64,000 nt of DNA from Solitalea lacus (GTDB lineage Bacteria; Bacteroidota; Bacteroidia; Sphingobacteriales; Sphingobacteriaceae): NCBI RefSeq assembly GCF_022014595.1, contig NZ_CP091740.1:1662200-1726199 (forward strand), written 5' to 3'. A program made the position numbers and the translations under genes. Below are positions 16,834-26,898 of the stretch, in pieces. The notes under the pieces are model-generated. The model did no database searches. It saw only the letters and a program-made list of their open reading frames with translations, and was not told the origin of the DNA. The stretch's first letter is position 1, and every line of letters starts with the position of its first letter.

Positions 16834-17400
16834 CTAAAGGCCAGTATTGTTTCTAAACAATTTAATCGCAATGGCCAATAAGATCACTCCAAAAGCCTTA
16901 CGTAAAATTTCAACTCCCGATTTCCCAAGTAAGCGCTCAAGCATACTTACATTTTTCAGTACAAAATAAACAAAAAGTAAGTTGATAATAATACCTAAAA
17001 CGATGTTGATGGTTTGGTATTCTGCTTTTAATGATAGCAATGTGGTCATAGTTCCCGCTCCTGCAATTAATGGAAAAGCTAAGGGTACAATTGATGCAGT
17101 TTCAGGCATCTGATCGCGAAAAAAATGAATACCTAAAACCATTTCCATGGCAACAAAGAAGATCACCAACGAACCTGCAATGGCAAATGATTTTACATCG
17201 ATTCCAATTATACTTAATAGTTTTTCTCCCACAAATAAAAAGAGAATCATTAGTATCATAGCTACCAAGGTGGCCTTTTCAGATTGAATATGACCAACTC
17301 GGTTTCGTAATTCAAGTACTATAGGAATTGAACCTAAAATATCAATGATCGCAAACAGGATCATTGTTACTGAAATAATTTCGTTGAAAGATAAGTGCAT
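16834..17400 (-). CDS. MarC-family membrane protein
   Basis: Inner-membrane protein of the MarC family (188 residues, six predicted helices). Typical stretches are FAIIDILGSIPIVLEL in helix 1 and PLAFPLIAGAGTMTTLLSL in the middle. The family was once tied to multidrug resistance but its transport role is not established. It stands alone between YebC and a small antitoxin-like ORF. Confidence 0.85.
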   Translation of the reverse strand: MHLSFNEIISVTMILFAIIDILGSIPIVLELRNRVGHIQSEKATLVAMILMILFLFVGEKLLSIIGIDVKSFAIAGSLVIFFVAMEMVLGIHFFRDQMPETASIVPLAFPLIAGAGTMTTLLSLKAEYQTINIVLGIIINLLFVYFVLKNVSMLERLLGKSGVEILRKAFGVILLAIAIKLFRNNTGL

Positions 17401-17549
17401 ACAGTCGGCAAAGATAAAAAAATTAGATAAGGTGAATACTGGTTCTGATTAATTCAACAACCTAAACTAGGTGAATCATACTAATCATTCGGTCCGCAAG
17501 TGCGTTCTGATTAATGAGGTGATGACTGGAGACATGAATTAACAAAAGC

Positions 17550-17593
17550 TTGATTATATACTTGTAAAGTACACTTGTCAAGTATATAATCAA
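17550..17593. repeat. 15-bp perfect inverted repeat
   Basis: TTGATTATATACTTG (17550-17564) and CAAGTATATAATCAA (17579-17593), 14-base spacer. It begins 3 bases after the stop of the small ORF at 17597 (reading leftward). There is no U-tract, so operator, terminator remnant or recombination site are all open. Confidence 0.55.
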
Positions 17594-17596
17594 AGT

Positions 17597-17746
17597 CTAA
17601 ATTTTTGCTTTAGCCATAGCAGAGATAGATGTCTGCTGAGAAAAATTCACAGAATATTTATTGGCAGTATTTAACTCTATCTTTTTGGTAAAAGAAGCAG
17701 CTGCTTTATCTTTTAAGACCGGAATTGATTTGATAGTTATTGCCAT
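17597..17746 (-). CDS. Small antitoxin-like protein (49 aa)
   Basis: A 49-codon ORF starting MAITIKSIPVLKDKAAASF and ending AMAKAKI. The N-terminal strand followed by IPVLKDKAA resembles small Bacteroidota proteins annotated as DNA-binding antitoxins, from memory of the pattern only. No partner toxin ORF follows; an inverted repeat does. A TAATTTTG element (TAnnTTTG; 17769-17776 on the minus strand) lies 22 bases before the ATG, supporting expression. Confidence 0.55.
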   Translation of the reverse strand: MAITIKSIPVLKDKAAASFTKKIELNTANKYSVNFSQQTSISAMAKAKI

Positions 17747-17828
17747 TACACTTTATTGGATTAAAATACAAAATTATAAAATTTAGATCGGAAGGTCCCG
17801 ACCAGGAAAATTAACGCTTCGATTTTAA

Positions 17829-17855
17829 ATTAAAAAAGGCCTCGGAGAGGCCTTT
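17829..17855 (-). terminator. Terminator of the APC permease gene
   Basis: AAAGGCCTC (17835-17843) pairs with GAGGCCTTT (17847-17855) around GGA; on the minus strand six U residues follow. It lies 27 bases after the permease stop. Confidence 0.85.
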
Positions 17856-17882
17856 AAATTTTATGTTTATATGTATCACTCA

Positions 17883-19583
17883 CTATGAATGTACTTCAAT
17901 TTGCTTAGGAGTTGGTTTAAAACTGAACGCCCTGTACAAATAGAATAAAATGTTGACTGCTGCAAAGATCAGCGAAAACATATAGATTACTGTATCAGGA
18001 GTTTCGGCAGTTAAGTGATGAGCAACCGCTACTATAATTAAAAGAATACATAAAACAATTCCTATTAGAGAAATAGTTTTATTACTGTTAAATAACGTTT
18101 CTTTTTTATTGTCTGATAACAAGCTGTTTTTCATTCCATATGTCAGATAAACTGTAAAACCAATAATCATCCACACAATTAAACGGATCCAGGTATCTAA
18201 TGGAAGGAACACCATCATAAACAAGCAGGTGGCAACACCTAAAATTGGAACTAAAGGAACCAATGGTGTTTTAAATGCTCTTGGAGCATCAGGCATTTTA
18301 ACACGCATTACAATAATACCAATACATACAAGTATGAATGCGAATAAAGTTCCGATACTGGTCATTTCACCTACTACACGTGCTGGAACAAAAGCTGCAA
18401 ATAAACTTACAAACAACATAAACAGTAAATTACTTTTTGCAGGAGTTCGGAATTTGGTATTTACTTCAGAAAATACTTTTGGTAATAAACCGTCTTTACT
18501 CATTGAGAAGAATACACGAGACTGTCCCATTAACATTACTAGAATTACAGAAGCATATCCTGCAAGAATAGCAACGATAATGGCTTTATTTAACCAAGGG
18601 AAAGCCGGAGAAATAGTTCCATCCGGACCTGCTGTACCCATATGGTCAATAGCAACTGCTACCGGGGCAATTCCATCCTGTCCTTTAAATGAGGTAAAAT
18701 TGGTTACCCCAGTCATAACATGTGCAAATAAAATATAAAGAACGGTACAGATTAATAACGAAACCAGGATACCAATAGGCATATCCTTTCTTGGATTTTT
18801 AGCTTCCTGGGCAGCAGTTGAAACCGCGTCAAAACCAATGTAAGCAAAGAATACAATAGCTGCAGCGCGAACGATACCGCTAAAACCAAAGGCTCCAAAA
18901 GTTCCTGTATTTTGAGGAACATAAGGAACATAGTTTTCGGTTCTGATGTAAGCCCAACCTAAAGCTATAAAAATTAAAACTACCGCCACTTTTAAGGCAA
19001 CGATAATACCGTTAACAAAAGCAGATTCTTTTGTTCCTTTAATTAACACCAACGACATTAACACAATGATGAATACTGCCGGTAAGTTTACAACCCCTGA
19101 AATTACTGACCCATCAGCCAATGTTGCTGTATCAAATGGTGACATGGTCATTTGTGCCGGTAAATGAATGTTATAATAATCGAGGAATTTTACCAGGTAT
19201 CTGCTCCAGCTGATAGATACGGTAGCGGCCCCAACAGCATACTCTAATACCAAATCCCAGCCGATAACCCAAGCAATAAACTCGCCTAAAGTGGCATATG
19301 AATAAGTATAGGCACTACCTGCAACCGGAATCATGGAAGCAAATTCAGCATAGCACAAGCCAGCAAATGCACAACCAACTGCAGCAATAATGAACGAAAT
19401 AGTAATTGCCGGACCTGCATTATTAGCTGCAGCTCCTCCTGTAATTGAAAATAAGCCTGCTCCAATAATGGCTCCAATTCCCAAAGCAACAAGATGATAG
19501 CTTGTTAAAGTTCTCTTAAGTGAGTGTTCTCCAACCGCTTCAGATTCTTTAATGAGTGACTCTAATGGTTTTCTGAAATTCAT
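17883..19583 (-). CDS. APC-family amino acid permease (cationic type)
   Basis: Twelve- to fourteen-TM secondary transporter of the amino acid-polyamine-cation superfamily, 566 residues, closest by eye to the cationic amino acid transporter (CAT/YfnA) group. The helix 1 motif is GIGAIIGAGLFSITGGAA; helix 6 includes FFAYIGFDAVSTAAQEAKNP, both characteristic. An extended C terminus adds two helices, as in CAT proteins. Substrate is probably an amino acid, identity unknown. Monocistronic with its own terminator. Confidence 0.88.
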   Translation of the reverse strand: MNFRKPLESLIKESEAVGEHSLKRTLTSYHLVALGIGAIIGAGLFSITGGAAANNAGPAITISFIIAAVGCAFAGLCYAEFASMIPVAGSAYTYSYATLGEFIAWVIGWDLVLEYAVGAATVSISWSRYLVKFLDYYNIHLPAQMTMSPFDTATLADGSVISGVVNLPAVFIIVLMSLVLIKGTKESAFVNGIIVALKVAVVLIFIALGWAYIRTENYVPYVPQNTGTFGAFGFSGIVRAAAIVFFAYIGFDAVSTAAQEAKNPRKDMPIGILVSLLICTVLYILFAHVMTGVTNFTSFKGQDGIAPVAVAIDHMGTAGPDGTISPAFPWLNKAIIVAILAGYASVILVMLMGQSRVFFSMSKDGLLPKVFSEVNTKFRTPAKSNLLFMLFVSLFAAFVPARVVGEMTSIGTLFAFILVCIGIIVMRVKMPDAPRAFKTPLVPLVPILGVATCLFMMVFLPLDTWIRLIVWMIIGFTVYLTYGMKNSLLSDNKKETLFNSNKTISLIGIVLCILLIIVAVAHHLTAETPDTVIYMFSLIFAAVNILFYLYRAFSFKPTPKQIEVHS

Positions 19584-19795
19584 GATTAAATTGTGTCCGT
19601 ATAAGATTCTCTATATAAACTATTCTTAGGTTAATTTGGTCAAACCTAATTAAATTTTATTAAATAATGTGAATGTGTTTTAAATATATGCAGTATTAAT
19701 TCATTGCCAATTTTTATTTGTTAACTTAATTTAAAGCAGGCGGATGACTTATAGTAATGTTAATAGATAGATCTAAGAAGTGTTGATTATAAATA

Positions 19796-19826
19796 AAAAG
19801 AGCAGAATTTATTTTTCTGCTCTTTT
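19796..19826. terminator. Terminator downstream of hppA
   Basis: AAAAGAGCAGAA (19796-19807) pairs with TTCTGCTCTTTT (19815-19826). U-rich runs follow on both strands. Lies 24 bases after the hppA stop. Confidence 0.85.
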
Positions 19827-19849
19827 TTATTTAATTGATAGTTAATTTG

Positions 19850-22090
19850 TTAATTCTTTTTGCAGCAGGCCTTCATTTCAACTGATGTCGCAGTAGCTCC
19901 GGCTTGTGCTGTTTTGCCCTGCTCCATGCAGCATTGCTTTTTTTCATGATTTACTGCACCTGTGTGATCATGCAATTTTTGTGCAATGTGTGGAGCAATT
20001 ACTAAAGAAACAATAGACATCAATTTGATAAGAATGTTCATTGATGGTCCAGAAGTATCTTTAAATGGATCACCTACGGTATCACCCGTTACAGATGCTT
20101 TGTGTGGCTCTGAACCTTTGTAGAACATTTCTCCATTAATATTTACTCCTTTTTCAAACGATTTTTTGGCATTATCCCAAGCTCCTCCTGCATTTGATTG
20201 GAACATACCCATCAATACACCTGAAACGGTTACACCTGCTAAGGTTCCACCCAACACTTCAGGGCCGAATGCAAAGCCTATAATTAAAGGAACAATTAAA
20301 GCGATTGCTCCTGGTAAAATCATTTCACGAATGGAGGCTTGAGTAGAAATAGCTACACATTTTTCATATTCGGGTTTGGCTTTATATTCCATAATGCCTG
20401 GAATTTCTCTAAACTGACGACGCACTTCCTGTACCATCGACATGGCTGCGCGTCCTACTGCCGAAATGGCCAGTGAAGAGAAAACAAACGGTATCATTCC
20501 GCCAATAAATAATCCGGCTAATACATCAGCCTTATAAATATCAATACTACTGATGCCTGCTACACCCACAAAAGCTGCAAATAATGCTAAGGACGTTAAC
20601 GCAGCCGATGCTATGGCAAACCCCTTACCTGTAGCCGCTGTAGTATTGCCCACTGCGTCTAAAATATCAGTACGCTCACGAACTTCTTTGGGCAACCCAC
20701 TCATTTCGGCAATCCCACCAGCGTTATCAGCAATTGGTCCGAATGCATCAATAGCTAGTTGCATGGCAGTGGTGGCCATCATCCCCGCGGCAGCAATGGC
20801 TACACCATATAATCCCGCAAAATGGTACGAACCGAATATTCCGGATGCCAAAACTAAAATTGGTAATAAAGTAGATTGCATTCCTACGGCTAAACCGCCA
20901 ATAATGTTTGTGGCATGACCTGTTGACGATTGCTGAACAATGGTATTTACAGGTCGGCGACCCATAGCTGTATAATATTCGGTAATGAGACTCATTAGTG
21001 CCCCTACAATCAAACCTACTACAATGGCCATATAGACATTCGTAGCTGTGAATTCTATACCGCGAAGCGACATGGTTTCGGGTAATAAATATTTGACAGC
21101 AAAGAAAGACGCGACGGCCGTTAGAATTATTGATGACCAGTTGCCCATATTTAAAGCACCCTGCACGCTTTGATGCTCATCTTTAATACGAACAAATTTC
21201 ATACTGATGATTGAAAATATGATTCCTATACCAGCAATTAACATCGGTAATAGGATTGGGGCCAAGCCGTTAAAATTGTCTTTCGAATCTATTTCCTGTC
21301 CCAATACCATGGTGGCAAGGATTGTAGCTACAAATGATCCAAACAAGTCAGCACCCATACCTGCAACGTCACCAACGTTATCTCCCACGTTATCGGCAAT
21401 AGTAGCAGGGTTACGAACATCGTCCTCCGGAATACCAGCTTCAACTTTACCTACCAGGTCAGCACCCACATCGGCTGCTTTAGTGTAAATTCCACCTCCT
21501 ACACGAGCAAATAATGCGATTGACTCAGAACCTAATGAGAACCCTGTTAGCACTTCAATGACAGTTCGCATTTCCAAACCAGTGATAGAAGCGCCGGCTG
21601 GAACAAAAGTTTTATAGAATATGATAAATAAGCTTCCTAAACCTAAAACTGCCAAACCGGTAACGCCAAGCCCCATAACGCTTCCTCCAGTAAATGACAC
21701 TTTTAAAGCGCCAGCTAAGCTGCTCCGTGCGGCTTGGGTGGTCCGAACATTAGCCTTAGTTGCTATACGCATACCGATGAAACCTGCTGTTGCCGAAAAT
21801 ACCGCACCAATAATAAATGCTACGGCAATTAACCAATGAGAGTGCACATTGGGCAATGTCCCCGACCAGCCTAATAACAAGGCCGCAATGATTACGTAGT
21901 AGCTTAAAACCCGCCATTCTGCTTTTAAGAATGCCATGGCACCATCAGCTATATAGCCGGCAAGTTCCACCATGTTCTTTTCGCCGGCATCTTGCTTGGT
22001 TACCCAGGCAGCCTTTATAGCGGTAACTAACAGGGCTACCACCCCAAATAAAGGGATAATGTAAATAAGATTTTCTTGTAAAAAGGTCAT
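19850..22090 (-). CDS. hppA: Membrane-bound ion-translocating pyrophosphatase, K+-dependent type
   Basis: Hydrolyses cytoplasmic PPi and pumps H+ and/or Na+ across the membrane. Substrate-site motifs: [11 protein letters not shown] (207-217) and [19 protein letters not shown] (223-241). Residue 485, in [10 protein letters not shown] (481-490), is alanine; the family rule is that alanine here means K+-dependent and lysine means K+-independent. Sixteen or so TM helices, 746 residues. The C terminus has an unusual tail with two cysteine pairs, Cys720/721 and Cys742/743. Ion specificity (Na+ or H+) is not decided here. Confidence 0.95.
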   Translation of the reverse strand: MTFLQENLIYIIPLFGVVALLVTAIKAAWVTKQDAGEKNMVELAGYIADGAMAFLKAEWRVLSYYVIIAALLLGWSGTLPNVHSHWLIAVAFIIGAVFSATAGFIGMRIATKANVRTTQAARSSLAGALKVSFTGGSVMGLGVTGLAVLGLGSLFIIFYKTFVPAGASITGLEMRTVIEVLTGFSLGSESIALFARVGGGIYTKAADVGADLVGKVEAGIPEDDVRNPATIADNVGDNVGDVAGMGADLFGSFVATILATMVLGQEIDSKDNFNGLAPILLPMLIAGIGIIFSIISMKFVRIKDEHQSVQGALNMGNWSSIILTAVASFFAVKYLLPETMSLRGIEFTATNVYMAIVVGLIVGALMSLITEYYTAMGRRPVNTIVQQSSTGHATNIIGGLAVGMQSTLLPILVLASGIFGSYHFAGLYGVAIAAAGMMATTAMQLAIDAFGPIADNAGGIAEMSGLPKEVRERTDILDAVGNTTAATGKGFAIASAALTSLALFAAFVGVAGISSIDIYKADVLAGLFIGGMIPFVFSSLAISAVGRAAMSMVQEVRRQFREIPGIMEYKAKPEYEKCVAISTQASIREMILPGAIALIVPLIIGFAFGPEVLGGTLAGVTVSGVLMGMFQSNAGGAWDNAKKSFEKGVNINGEMFYKGSEPHKASVTGDTVGDPFKDTSGPSMNILIKLMSIVSLVIAPHIAQKLHDHTGAVNHEKKQCCMEQGKTAQAGATATSVEMKACCKKN

Positions 22091-22312
22091 AAATAATTAG
22101 GTTAGAGTTATTCGGTTTGCCTAAAATACTTTTGTGAAATTGAATAGTCAAATAAAATTTTACGAATTGCAATGTTTTTAGAATAAAAAATTATTTATTC
22201 GCAACAGAAATAAACGTTACAAGGCAATATTTTGAAAAGATTTACAACCCTTTAAACATTTTATAATTCAAAGGAAAAAACTACCTTAACAATCAACTTA
22301 AATCAAAACAGA

Positions 22313-23812
22313 ATGGATCAAACAATTATTCAACAAAACAAAAACGACTTGAATACGGAACATACTGAGCTTAAACGAGAACTGGGTCTCTTTGATTCAA
22401 CTATGATTGTAGTAGGGTCAATGATTGGTTCGGGTATATTTATTGTAACCAGCGATATTGCCCGTTTGTTGGGCTCGCCATTTTGGATACTGTTTGTTTG
22501 GCTTCTTACCGGAGCCATTACCCTTATGGCAGCATTAAGTTATGGCGAATTAGCTGGTATGATGCCGAAAGCAGGAGGGCAGTACGTGTATCTGCGTGAA
22601 GCTTATAATAAATTTACAGGATTTCTATTCGGCTGGACAACCTTTATGGTGATTCAAACAGGGACCATAGCCGCTGTAGCTATTGCTTTTGCTAAATACA
22701 CAGGTGTTTTATTACCTGAATTTATCAATACCACCTCGCTATTTAGTATTGGGCCATTGGCGTTCTCAAGTCAACAGTTCTTGGGTGTAGCTTTAATTGC
22801 GCTGTTAACAATCATAAATCTGTACGGAGTAAAAAATGCCAAAATTATTCAAGGCGTATTTACCGTAGCCAAAATTATTTCACTTTTGGGTTTAATTGTA
22901 CTGGGAATTTACTTTGGAATGAACTCTGATGCTTTTCATCAGAATTTTTCCAATTTCTTTGCAGAACCTTTTAAAACAGTTGCTGATGCCAAGACCAATG
23001 CTTTAGATGTTGTAAAACTTTCAGGATTGTCGTTAATAGGAGCTATTGGAGGCGCGTTGGTTGGCTCTTTGTTTTCTTCTGATGCCTGGAACAATATAAC
23101 ATATACAGCAGGAGAGGTGAAAGATCCGAAACGCAATATTCCATTAAGCTTATTTTTTGGTACATTGATAGTAACAATACTGTACATATTGGCCAATGTT
23201 GCTTACTTATCATTATTACCGGTAAATGGAAGTCCTACTGGTGCTGATGTTTTGTCTCGTGGAATTATGTTTGCAAGCAATGACCGTGTGGCTACCGCAG
23301 GTGCTGAAATAATTTTTGGAAGTGTTGCCGTTTTGATAATGGCTGTGCTTATCATGGTTTCTACTTTCGGTTGTAATAATGGTTTAATTATGGCAGGAGC
23401 TCGCTTGTACTATGCGATGGCAAAAGATGGATTGTTTCTGAAAAAAGCCGAAAACCTTAACAATAAAGGTGTACCTGCATTCGGATTGATAATTCAAGGT
23501 ATATGGGCCTCAATTCTATGTTTTTCAGGGAAATATAATGAATTGTTGGACTATGTAATTTTTGCAGTACTAATTTTCTATTCATTAACTATCGGCGGTA
23601 TTTTCATTTTGCGTAAGAAGGATCCTAACGCTGAACGTCCTTATAAAGCTTTTGGATATCCATTCATACCAGCTTTGTACATAGTATTAGCAGCGACCAT
23701 TTGTATTGACTTGTTAATTGTAAAAACCGGCCCGAGTATAATTGGCTTAGGCATAGTATTACTGGGTATCCCTGTTTACTATATTTTAAATAAGAAAAAC
23801 CTCACAGCGTAG
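22313..23812 (+). CDS. APC-family amino acid permease (LAT-like)
   Basis: A 499-residue, twelve-TM transporter of the APC superfamily. Helix 1 carries VVGSMIGSGIFIVTSDIAR, the substrate-binding unwound segment; GELAGMMPKAGGQYVYLREAY follows in helix 3, typical of the L-type/exchanger (LAT, YkbA) group. Divergent from hppA with a 222-base shared upstream region. Substrate unknown, probably neutral amino acids by exchange or symport. Confidence 0.87.
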   Translation: MDQTIIQQNKNDLNTEHTELKRELGLFDSTMIVVGSMIGSGIFIVTSDIARLLGSPFWILFVWLLTGAITLMAALSYGELAGMMPKAGGQYVYLREAYNKFTGFLFGWTTFMVIQTGTIAAVAIAFAKYTGVLLPEFINTTSLFSIGPLAFSSQQFLGVALIALLTIINLYGVKNAKIIQGVFTVAKIISLLGLIVLGIYFGMNSDAFHQNFSNFFAEPFKTVADAKTNALDVVKLSGLSLIGAIGGALVGSLFSSDAWNNITYTAGEVKDPKRNIPLSLFFGTLIVTILYILANVAYLSLLPVNGSPTGADVLSRGIMFASNDRVATAGAEIIFGSVAVLIMAVLIMVSTFGCNNGLIMAGARLYYAMAKDGLFLKKAENLNNKGVPAFGLIIQGIWASILCFSGKYNELLDYVIFAVLIFYSLTIGGIFILRKKDPNAERPYKAFGYPFIPALYIVLAATICIDLLIVKTGPSIIGLGIVLLGIPVYYILNKKNLTA

Positions 23813-23923
23813 AATTTTTTATATTTCTTAGCACTGGGTTAATTGATACAATAACACAATATAGGAACCTTTCAGAGAGGCTTTTGATAACTCTGATTCT
23901 CTATAAATAAGGATAGGAGTAAA

Positions 23924-23952
23924 TTGACAGAACTATGTGATAATTAGTTTTG
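23924..23952 (+). promoter_or_regulatory. Promoter of the cold-shock gene
   Basis: TTG at 23924-23926 (-33) and TAGTTTTG at 23945-23952 (-7) with 18-base spacing, matching the Bacteroidota consensus. The implied start near 23959 gives a leader of about 95 bases, long enough to fold as cold-shock leaders often do. Confidence 0.65.
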
Positions 23953-24054
23953 CTCAATTGAAAAATAAGCTTAACTTAGGTTTCTTTGAATGACCGATTA
24001 AGATTAATGTCTTTTCTCTCATTCTTTTGAATGCTCAATTTTTTAATAATTATA

Positions 24055-24243
24055 ATGAAAACAGGAAAAGTTAAATTTTTTAATGAGTCAAAAGGCTTTG
24101 GATTCATTAAAACAAATGAAGGTCAAGAAATCTTCGTTCACGTTACTGGTCTTATCGATAAAGTACGTGAGAATGATAACGTAACCTTCGAAGTTGCTCA
24201 AGGTAAAAAAGGATTAAATGCAGTGAATGTAAAGATTGCTTAA
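24055..24243 (+). CDS. Cold-shock domain protein
   Basis: A 62-residue single-domain OB-fold RNA/DNA chaperone. RNP1 is KGFGFIKT (13-20) and RNP2 is IFVHVT (26-31). The ATG at 24055 (MKTGKVKFFN) is the family start; an in-frame ATG at 24031 would add an untypical MLNFLIII. It has a clear promoter, a roughly 95-base leader and a strong terminator. Confidence 0.95.
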   Translation: MKTGKVKFFNESKGFGFIKTNEGQEIFVHVTGLIDKVRENDNVTFEVAQGKKGLNAVNVKIA

Positions 24244-24262
24244 GATATTTTAATACTTTTTG

Positions 24263-24290
24263 AAAAAGCCGGTTATATGCCGGCTTTTTT
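24263..24290. terminator. Bidirectional terminator, cold-shock gene/folC
   Basis: AAAAAGCCGG (24263-24272) pairs with CCGGCTTTTT (24280-24289), U-tract on both sides. It serves the converging cold-shock gene (+) and the folC end of the minus-strand operon. Confidence 0.9.
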
Positions 24291-24306
24291 GTTCATATCA
24301 AAAGCA

Positions 24307-25599
24307 TTAAACCACTTCGGCCACAACAAATGTGCTTCCGCCTACAAAAATTAAATCGTTAAAACGAGCATTTGTTTTTGCCGTAGTTAAAGCCTCATTA
24401 ACGGAATTGTAAACAGCTCCATTTAAGTGATATTCTGAAGCGAGTTGTTGAAGTTCTCCTGCATCCATCCCTCGCGGGATGTCAGCCTTACAAAAATAAT
24501 ATAGAGCTTCTTTAGGCATTAGTTCAAGTACCTGGGTAATGTCCTTGTCTTTCACCATGCCAAATACAACATGAAGATTTTCGTATGGAGTTTCATTTAT
24601 TTGTTCCACTACCTGGGTTATTCCATCAACATTATGGCCAGTGTCACAAATGATAAGTGGATTCTCGCTTAATGTATGCCAGCGGCCCAGTAGTCCGGTT
24701 AGTTTTTTTACCTCTTTTAATGCATCGTAAATATGAGCGTCATCGATTTTAAATCCTTGTAATTTGAGTTGTTCAGCTGCTTCTAAAACGGTTTTAATGT
24801 TTTTTAACTGATAATTCCCTGTTAAATCTAATTGAAGATGAGGGAATGCTTTACCAAGATTGTTTTTTAAATCGAGCGTCCACAGTGAAGCTGTTCTGCT
24901 TTTAGCATTTATGGTCCACTCTTCGGATGCAAAATAAATTGGAGAGGCATTTTCTGTTGCTTTGTTCAAAAACACTTCAGCCGCTCCTTGTTGAAACTGG
25001 CCAATAACAACAGGTACATTTGGCTTAATAATTCCAGCTTTCTCAGTAGCGATTGATTCGATAGTATTGCCCAGAATGGCTGTATGATCAAAGCTAATGT
25101 TGGTAATAACTGAAAGAATAGGAGTAATAATATTAGTTGAATCTAAACGGCCACCTAAGCCGGTTTCAATTACAGCAATATCAACCTTTTCTTTGGCAAA
25201 GAAATTAAATGCCATTGCCACACCCATTTCAAAGAATGAAGGTTCTATCTCTTTAAAAACGGACTTATTTTGCTCTACAAAATCAATAACTTCCTGTTTC
25301 GGAATCATTTCTCCATTGATTCTGATACGCTCTCTGAAATCTTTCAGGTGAGGGGAGGTGTACAATCCTGTTTTATAACCGGCTTGTTGCAAAATTGCCG
25401 CCAGCATGTGTGAGGTAGATCCTTTACCATTTGTACCTGCAATATGAATACAGGTTAGTTGGTTATGTGGATTTCCTAAGTTTTCAGATAAAGCTTTAAT
25501 GTTATGTAAATCTGCCTTAAACGCTTTTTCACCAATTCGGTGAAACATGGGTAAATGGCTAAACAGATAGTCTAATGTTTGTTGATATGTTGCAGACAC
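24307..25599 (-). CDS. folC: Folylpolyglutamate synthase/dihydrofolate synthase
   Basis: Adds glutamate to dihydropteroate and to reduced folates in an ATP-dependent ligase reaction (Mur ligase superfamily). The P-loop is HIAGTNGKGST (about 53-63); AVIETGLGGRLDSTN and NISFDHTAILG are further family motifs, and CDTGHNVDG marks the C-terminal domain. Length 430 is normal. The start is GTG at 25599, supported by the family N terminus YQQTLDYLFSHLPMFHRIG. It lies 33 bases after the TonB-like gene and probably rides on the exbB operon. Confidence 0.93.
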   Translation of the reverse strand: MSATYQQTLDYLFSHLPMFHRIGEKAFKADLHNIKALSENLGNPHNQLTCIHIAGTNGKGSTSHMLAAILQQAGYKTGLYTSPHLKDFRERIRINGEMIPKQEVIDFVEQNKSVFKEIEPSFFEMGVAMAFNFFAKEKVDIAVIETGLGGRLDSTNIITPILSVITNISFDHTAILGNTIESIATEKAGIIKPNVPVVIGQFQQGAAEVFLNKATENASPIYFASEEWTINAKSRTASLWTLDLKNNLGKAFPHLQLDLTGNYQLKNIKTVLEAAEQLKLQGFKIDDAHIYDALKEVKKLTGLLGRWHTLSENPLIICDTGHNVDGITQVVEQINETPYENLHVVFGMVKDKDITQVLELMPKEALYYFCKADIPRGMDAGELQQLASEYHLNGAVYNSVNEALTTAKTNARFNDLIFVGGSTFVVAEVV

Positions 25600-25632
25600 G
25601 AATAATAACGGATGATTTTAAGGTGATACTAC

Positions 25633-26493
25633 TTATTCAACTCTGAAAGTAATTACCACCATTCCAATTTGTGTTTCTGGTCCAGAGTTAATAGGGTTTA
25701 GCTTGCATTGCAAAACTGCGCGCTCGCACTTTTTCCAAAGAGCGGTGTTTGAAATAGTGGTTCCACGGGCACCCGCATTAGCAGCGGTAATATTACCATC
25801 ACGGTCAACCGTAATTTTTACCGCGACCTTGCCTGCCTGTTGCCCATCGTCTTCAATGCTCGGACGGCTTAAAAACTTCCTTCCTTCAAGGGTAAGGGCC
25901 ACACCACCGTTTCCTGTACCGGTACCATTATAATTAGTTGAATTAGGATCACCGGTAATTTTACCCTGGTTGCCAGGTTCATTGCCTGTTCCATCTCCTC
26001 CGCCAATTCCACTTTGGGTCTTTTTACCTTTATATAAGGCATTGGGGTTTACCTTGGGTAATTGTTCCTTAGCTGTTTCAGTTGAAGTTTTAGTTGTTGT
26101 AACCGGTTGCTTGGGTTCAGTTTTAACAACTTTATCAGGTGCCGTTTTTATTGCCGGAGCATCTTCGTTATCCTGAGTTATTAAAGCATCTTCCTGCTTA
26201 GTGGCCTCACTAGGTTTGGTTGGAGCTATATTTTCAACCTTTTCTTCCGGTATTTTATTATTGGCATTAGGCGAAATTGAAGGTTCCTCCATGCTGGTGT
26301 AGTCAGTGCCCATTCCAACATCTGAAGTGCCATAGTTTACTACTATTCCGCCTTCACCCTGCTCCTGTAAAGGAGTGTAAGGATTTGTAATATGAACCCA
26401 AAAACAAATGCCAACCAGTACTACATAAATAGTTGTAGTAACCATAAAGGCTTTACCGGAATTGTTTTCTTCTTTATGCTGAGCGTACGCCAT
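25633..26493 (-). CDS. TonB-like energy transducer
   Basis: Inner-membrane-anchored periplasmic protein of 286 residues: short cytoplasmic N terminus, one TM helix (about 16-33), a long Lys/Pro/Thr/Glu-rich linker (about 60-160), a Gly/Asn-rich stretch (GIGGGDGTGNEPGNQG), and a C-terminal domain (about 200-286) with GKVAVKITVDRDGNITAANAGARGTT and VITFRVE, a TonB/TolA-like C domain. Follows exbD by 6 bases, so it should be the transducer powered by this ExbB/ExbD pair. Confidence 0.8.
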   Translation of the reverse strand: MAYAQHKEENNSGKAFMVTTTIYVVLVGICFWVHITNPYTPLQEQGEGGIVVNYGTSDVGMGTDYTSMEEPSISPNANNKIPEEKVENIAPTKPSEATKQEDALITQDNEDAPAIKTAPDKVVKTEPKQPVTTTKTSTETAKEQLPKVNPNALYKGKKTQSGIGGGDGTGNEPGNQGKITGDPNSTNYNGTGTGNGGVALTLEGRKFLSRPSIEDDGQQAGKVAVKITVDRDGNITAANAGARGTTISNTALWKKCERAVLQCKLNPINSGPETQIGMVVITFRVE

Positions 26494-26499
26494 TTCAAA

Positions 26500-26898
26500 T
26501 TATTTCTTCTGTGCAGCTACTACCAACTTAAGTTTATAGCGACTGGCAATGTCCATAACATTTACAAAAGGTTGCACTTGAGCAGCTGAATCTGCGCTGA
26601 TAATAACAGTTACCTCTTCAGACTTGTTTGCTCCGTAACTTTTTAGCACCTCTTCTAATTGAGTTTCATTTACAGGGTTTTTATCTACAAAGTATTGCCC
26701 TTCTTTCGTAACAGAAACATTGAGGTTCTTTTTGGGAACAGTTTGCCCTGTAGCAGCTTTTGGTAAAGTAACTTTTATTACATGAGGGGCCACTAGCGTT
26801 GAGGCAATCAAAAAGAAAAGAAGAAGAAAGAACATGATATCGTTTAACGATGAGGTGTTCACTTCTGCTCCTATCTTATGTCTTCGTCTTAAATTCAT
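26500..26898 (-). CDS. exbD: ExbD/TolR-family protein
   Basis: A 132-residue single-TM protein of the proton-channel complex. The N-terminal helix contains NDIMFFLLLFFLIAS with the proton-carrying aspartate (about residue 20). The periplasmic domain ends FVNVMDIASRYKLKLVVAAQKK. The start overlaps the exbB stop by 4 bases. Works with ExbB to convert proton motive force into motion of the TonB-like protein. Confidence 0.92.
   Translation of the reverse strand: MNLRRRHKIGAEVNTSSLNDIMFFLLLFFLIASTLVAPHVIKVTLPKAATGQTVPKKNLNVSVTKEGQYFVDKNPVNETQLEEVLKSYGANKSEEVTVIISADSAAQVQPFVNVMDIASRYKLKLVVAAQKK

Noticed and set aside
20553-21839. Several plus-strand frames rich in Ala, Pro and Ile opposite hppA
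   Set aside because: They are complements of glycine/alanine-rich membrane codons of hppA; composition explains their openness.
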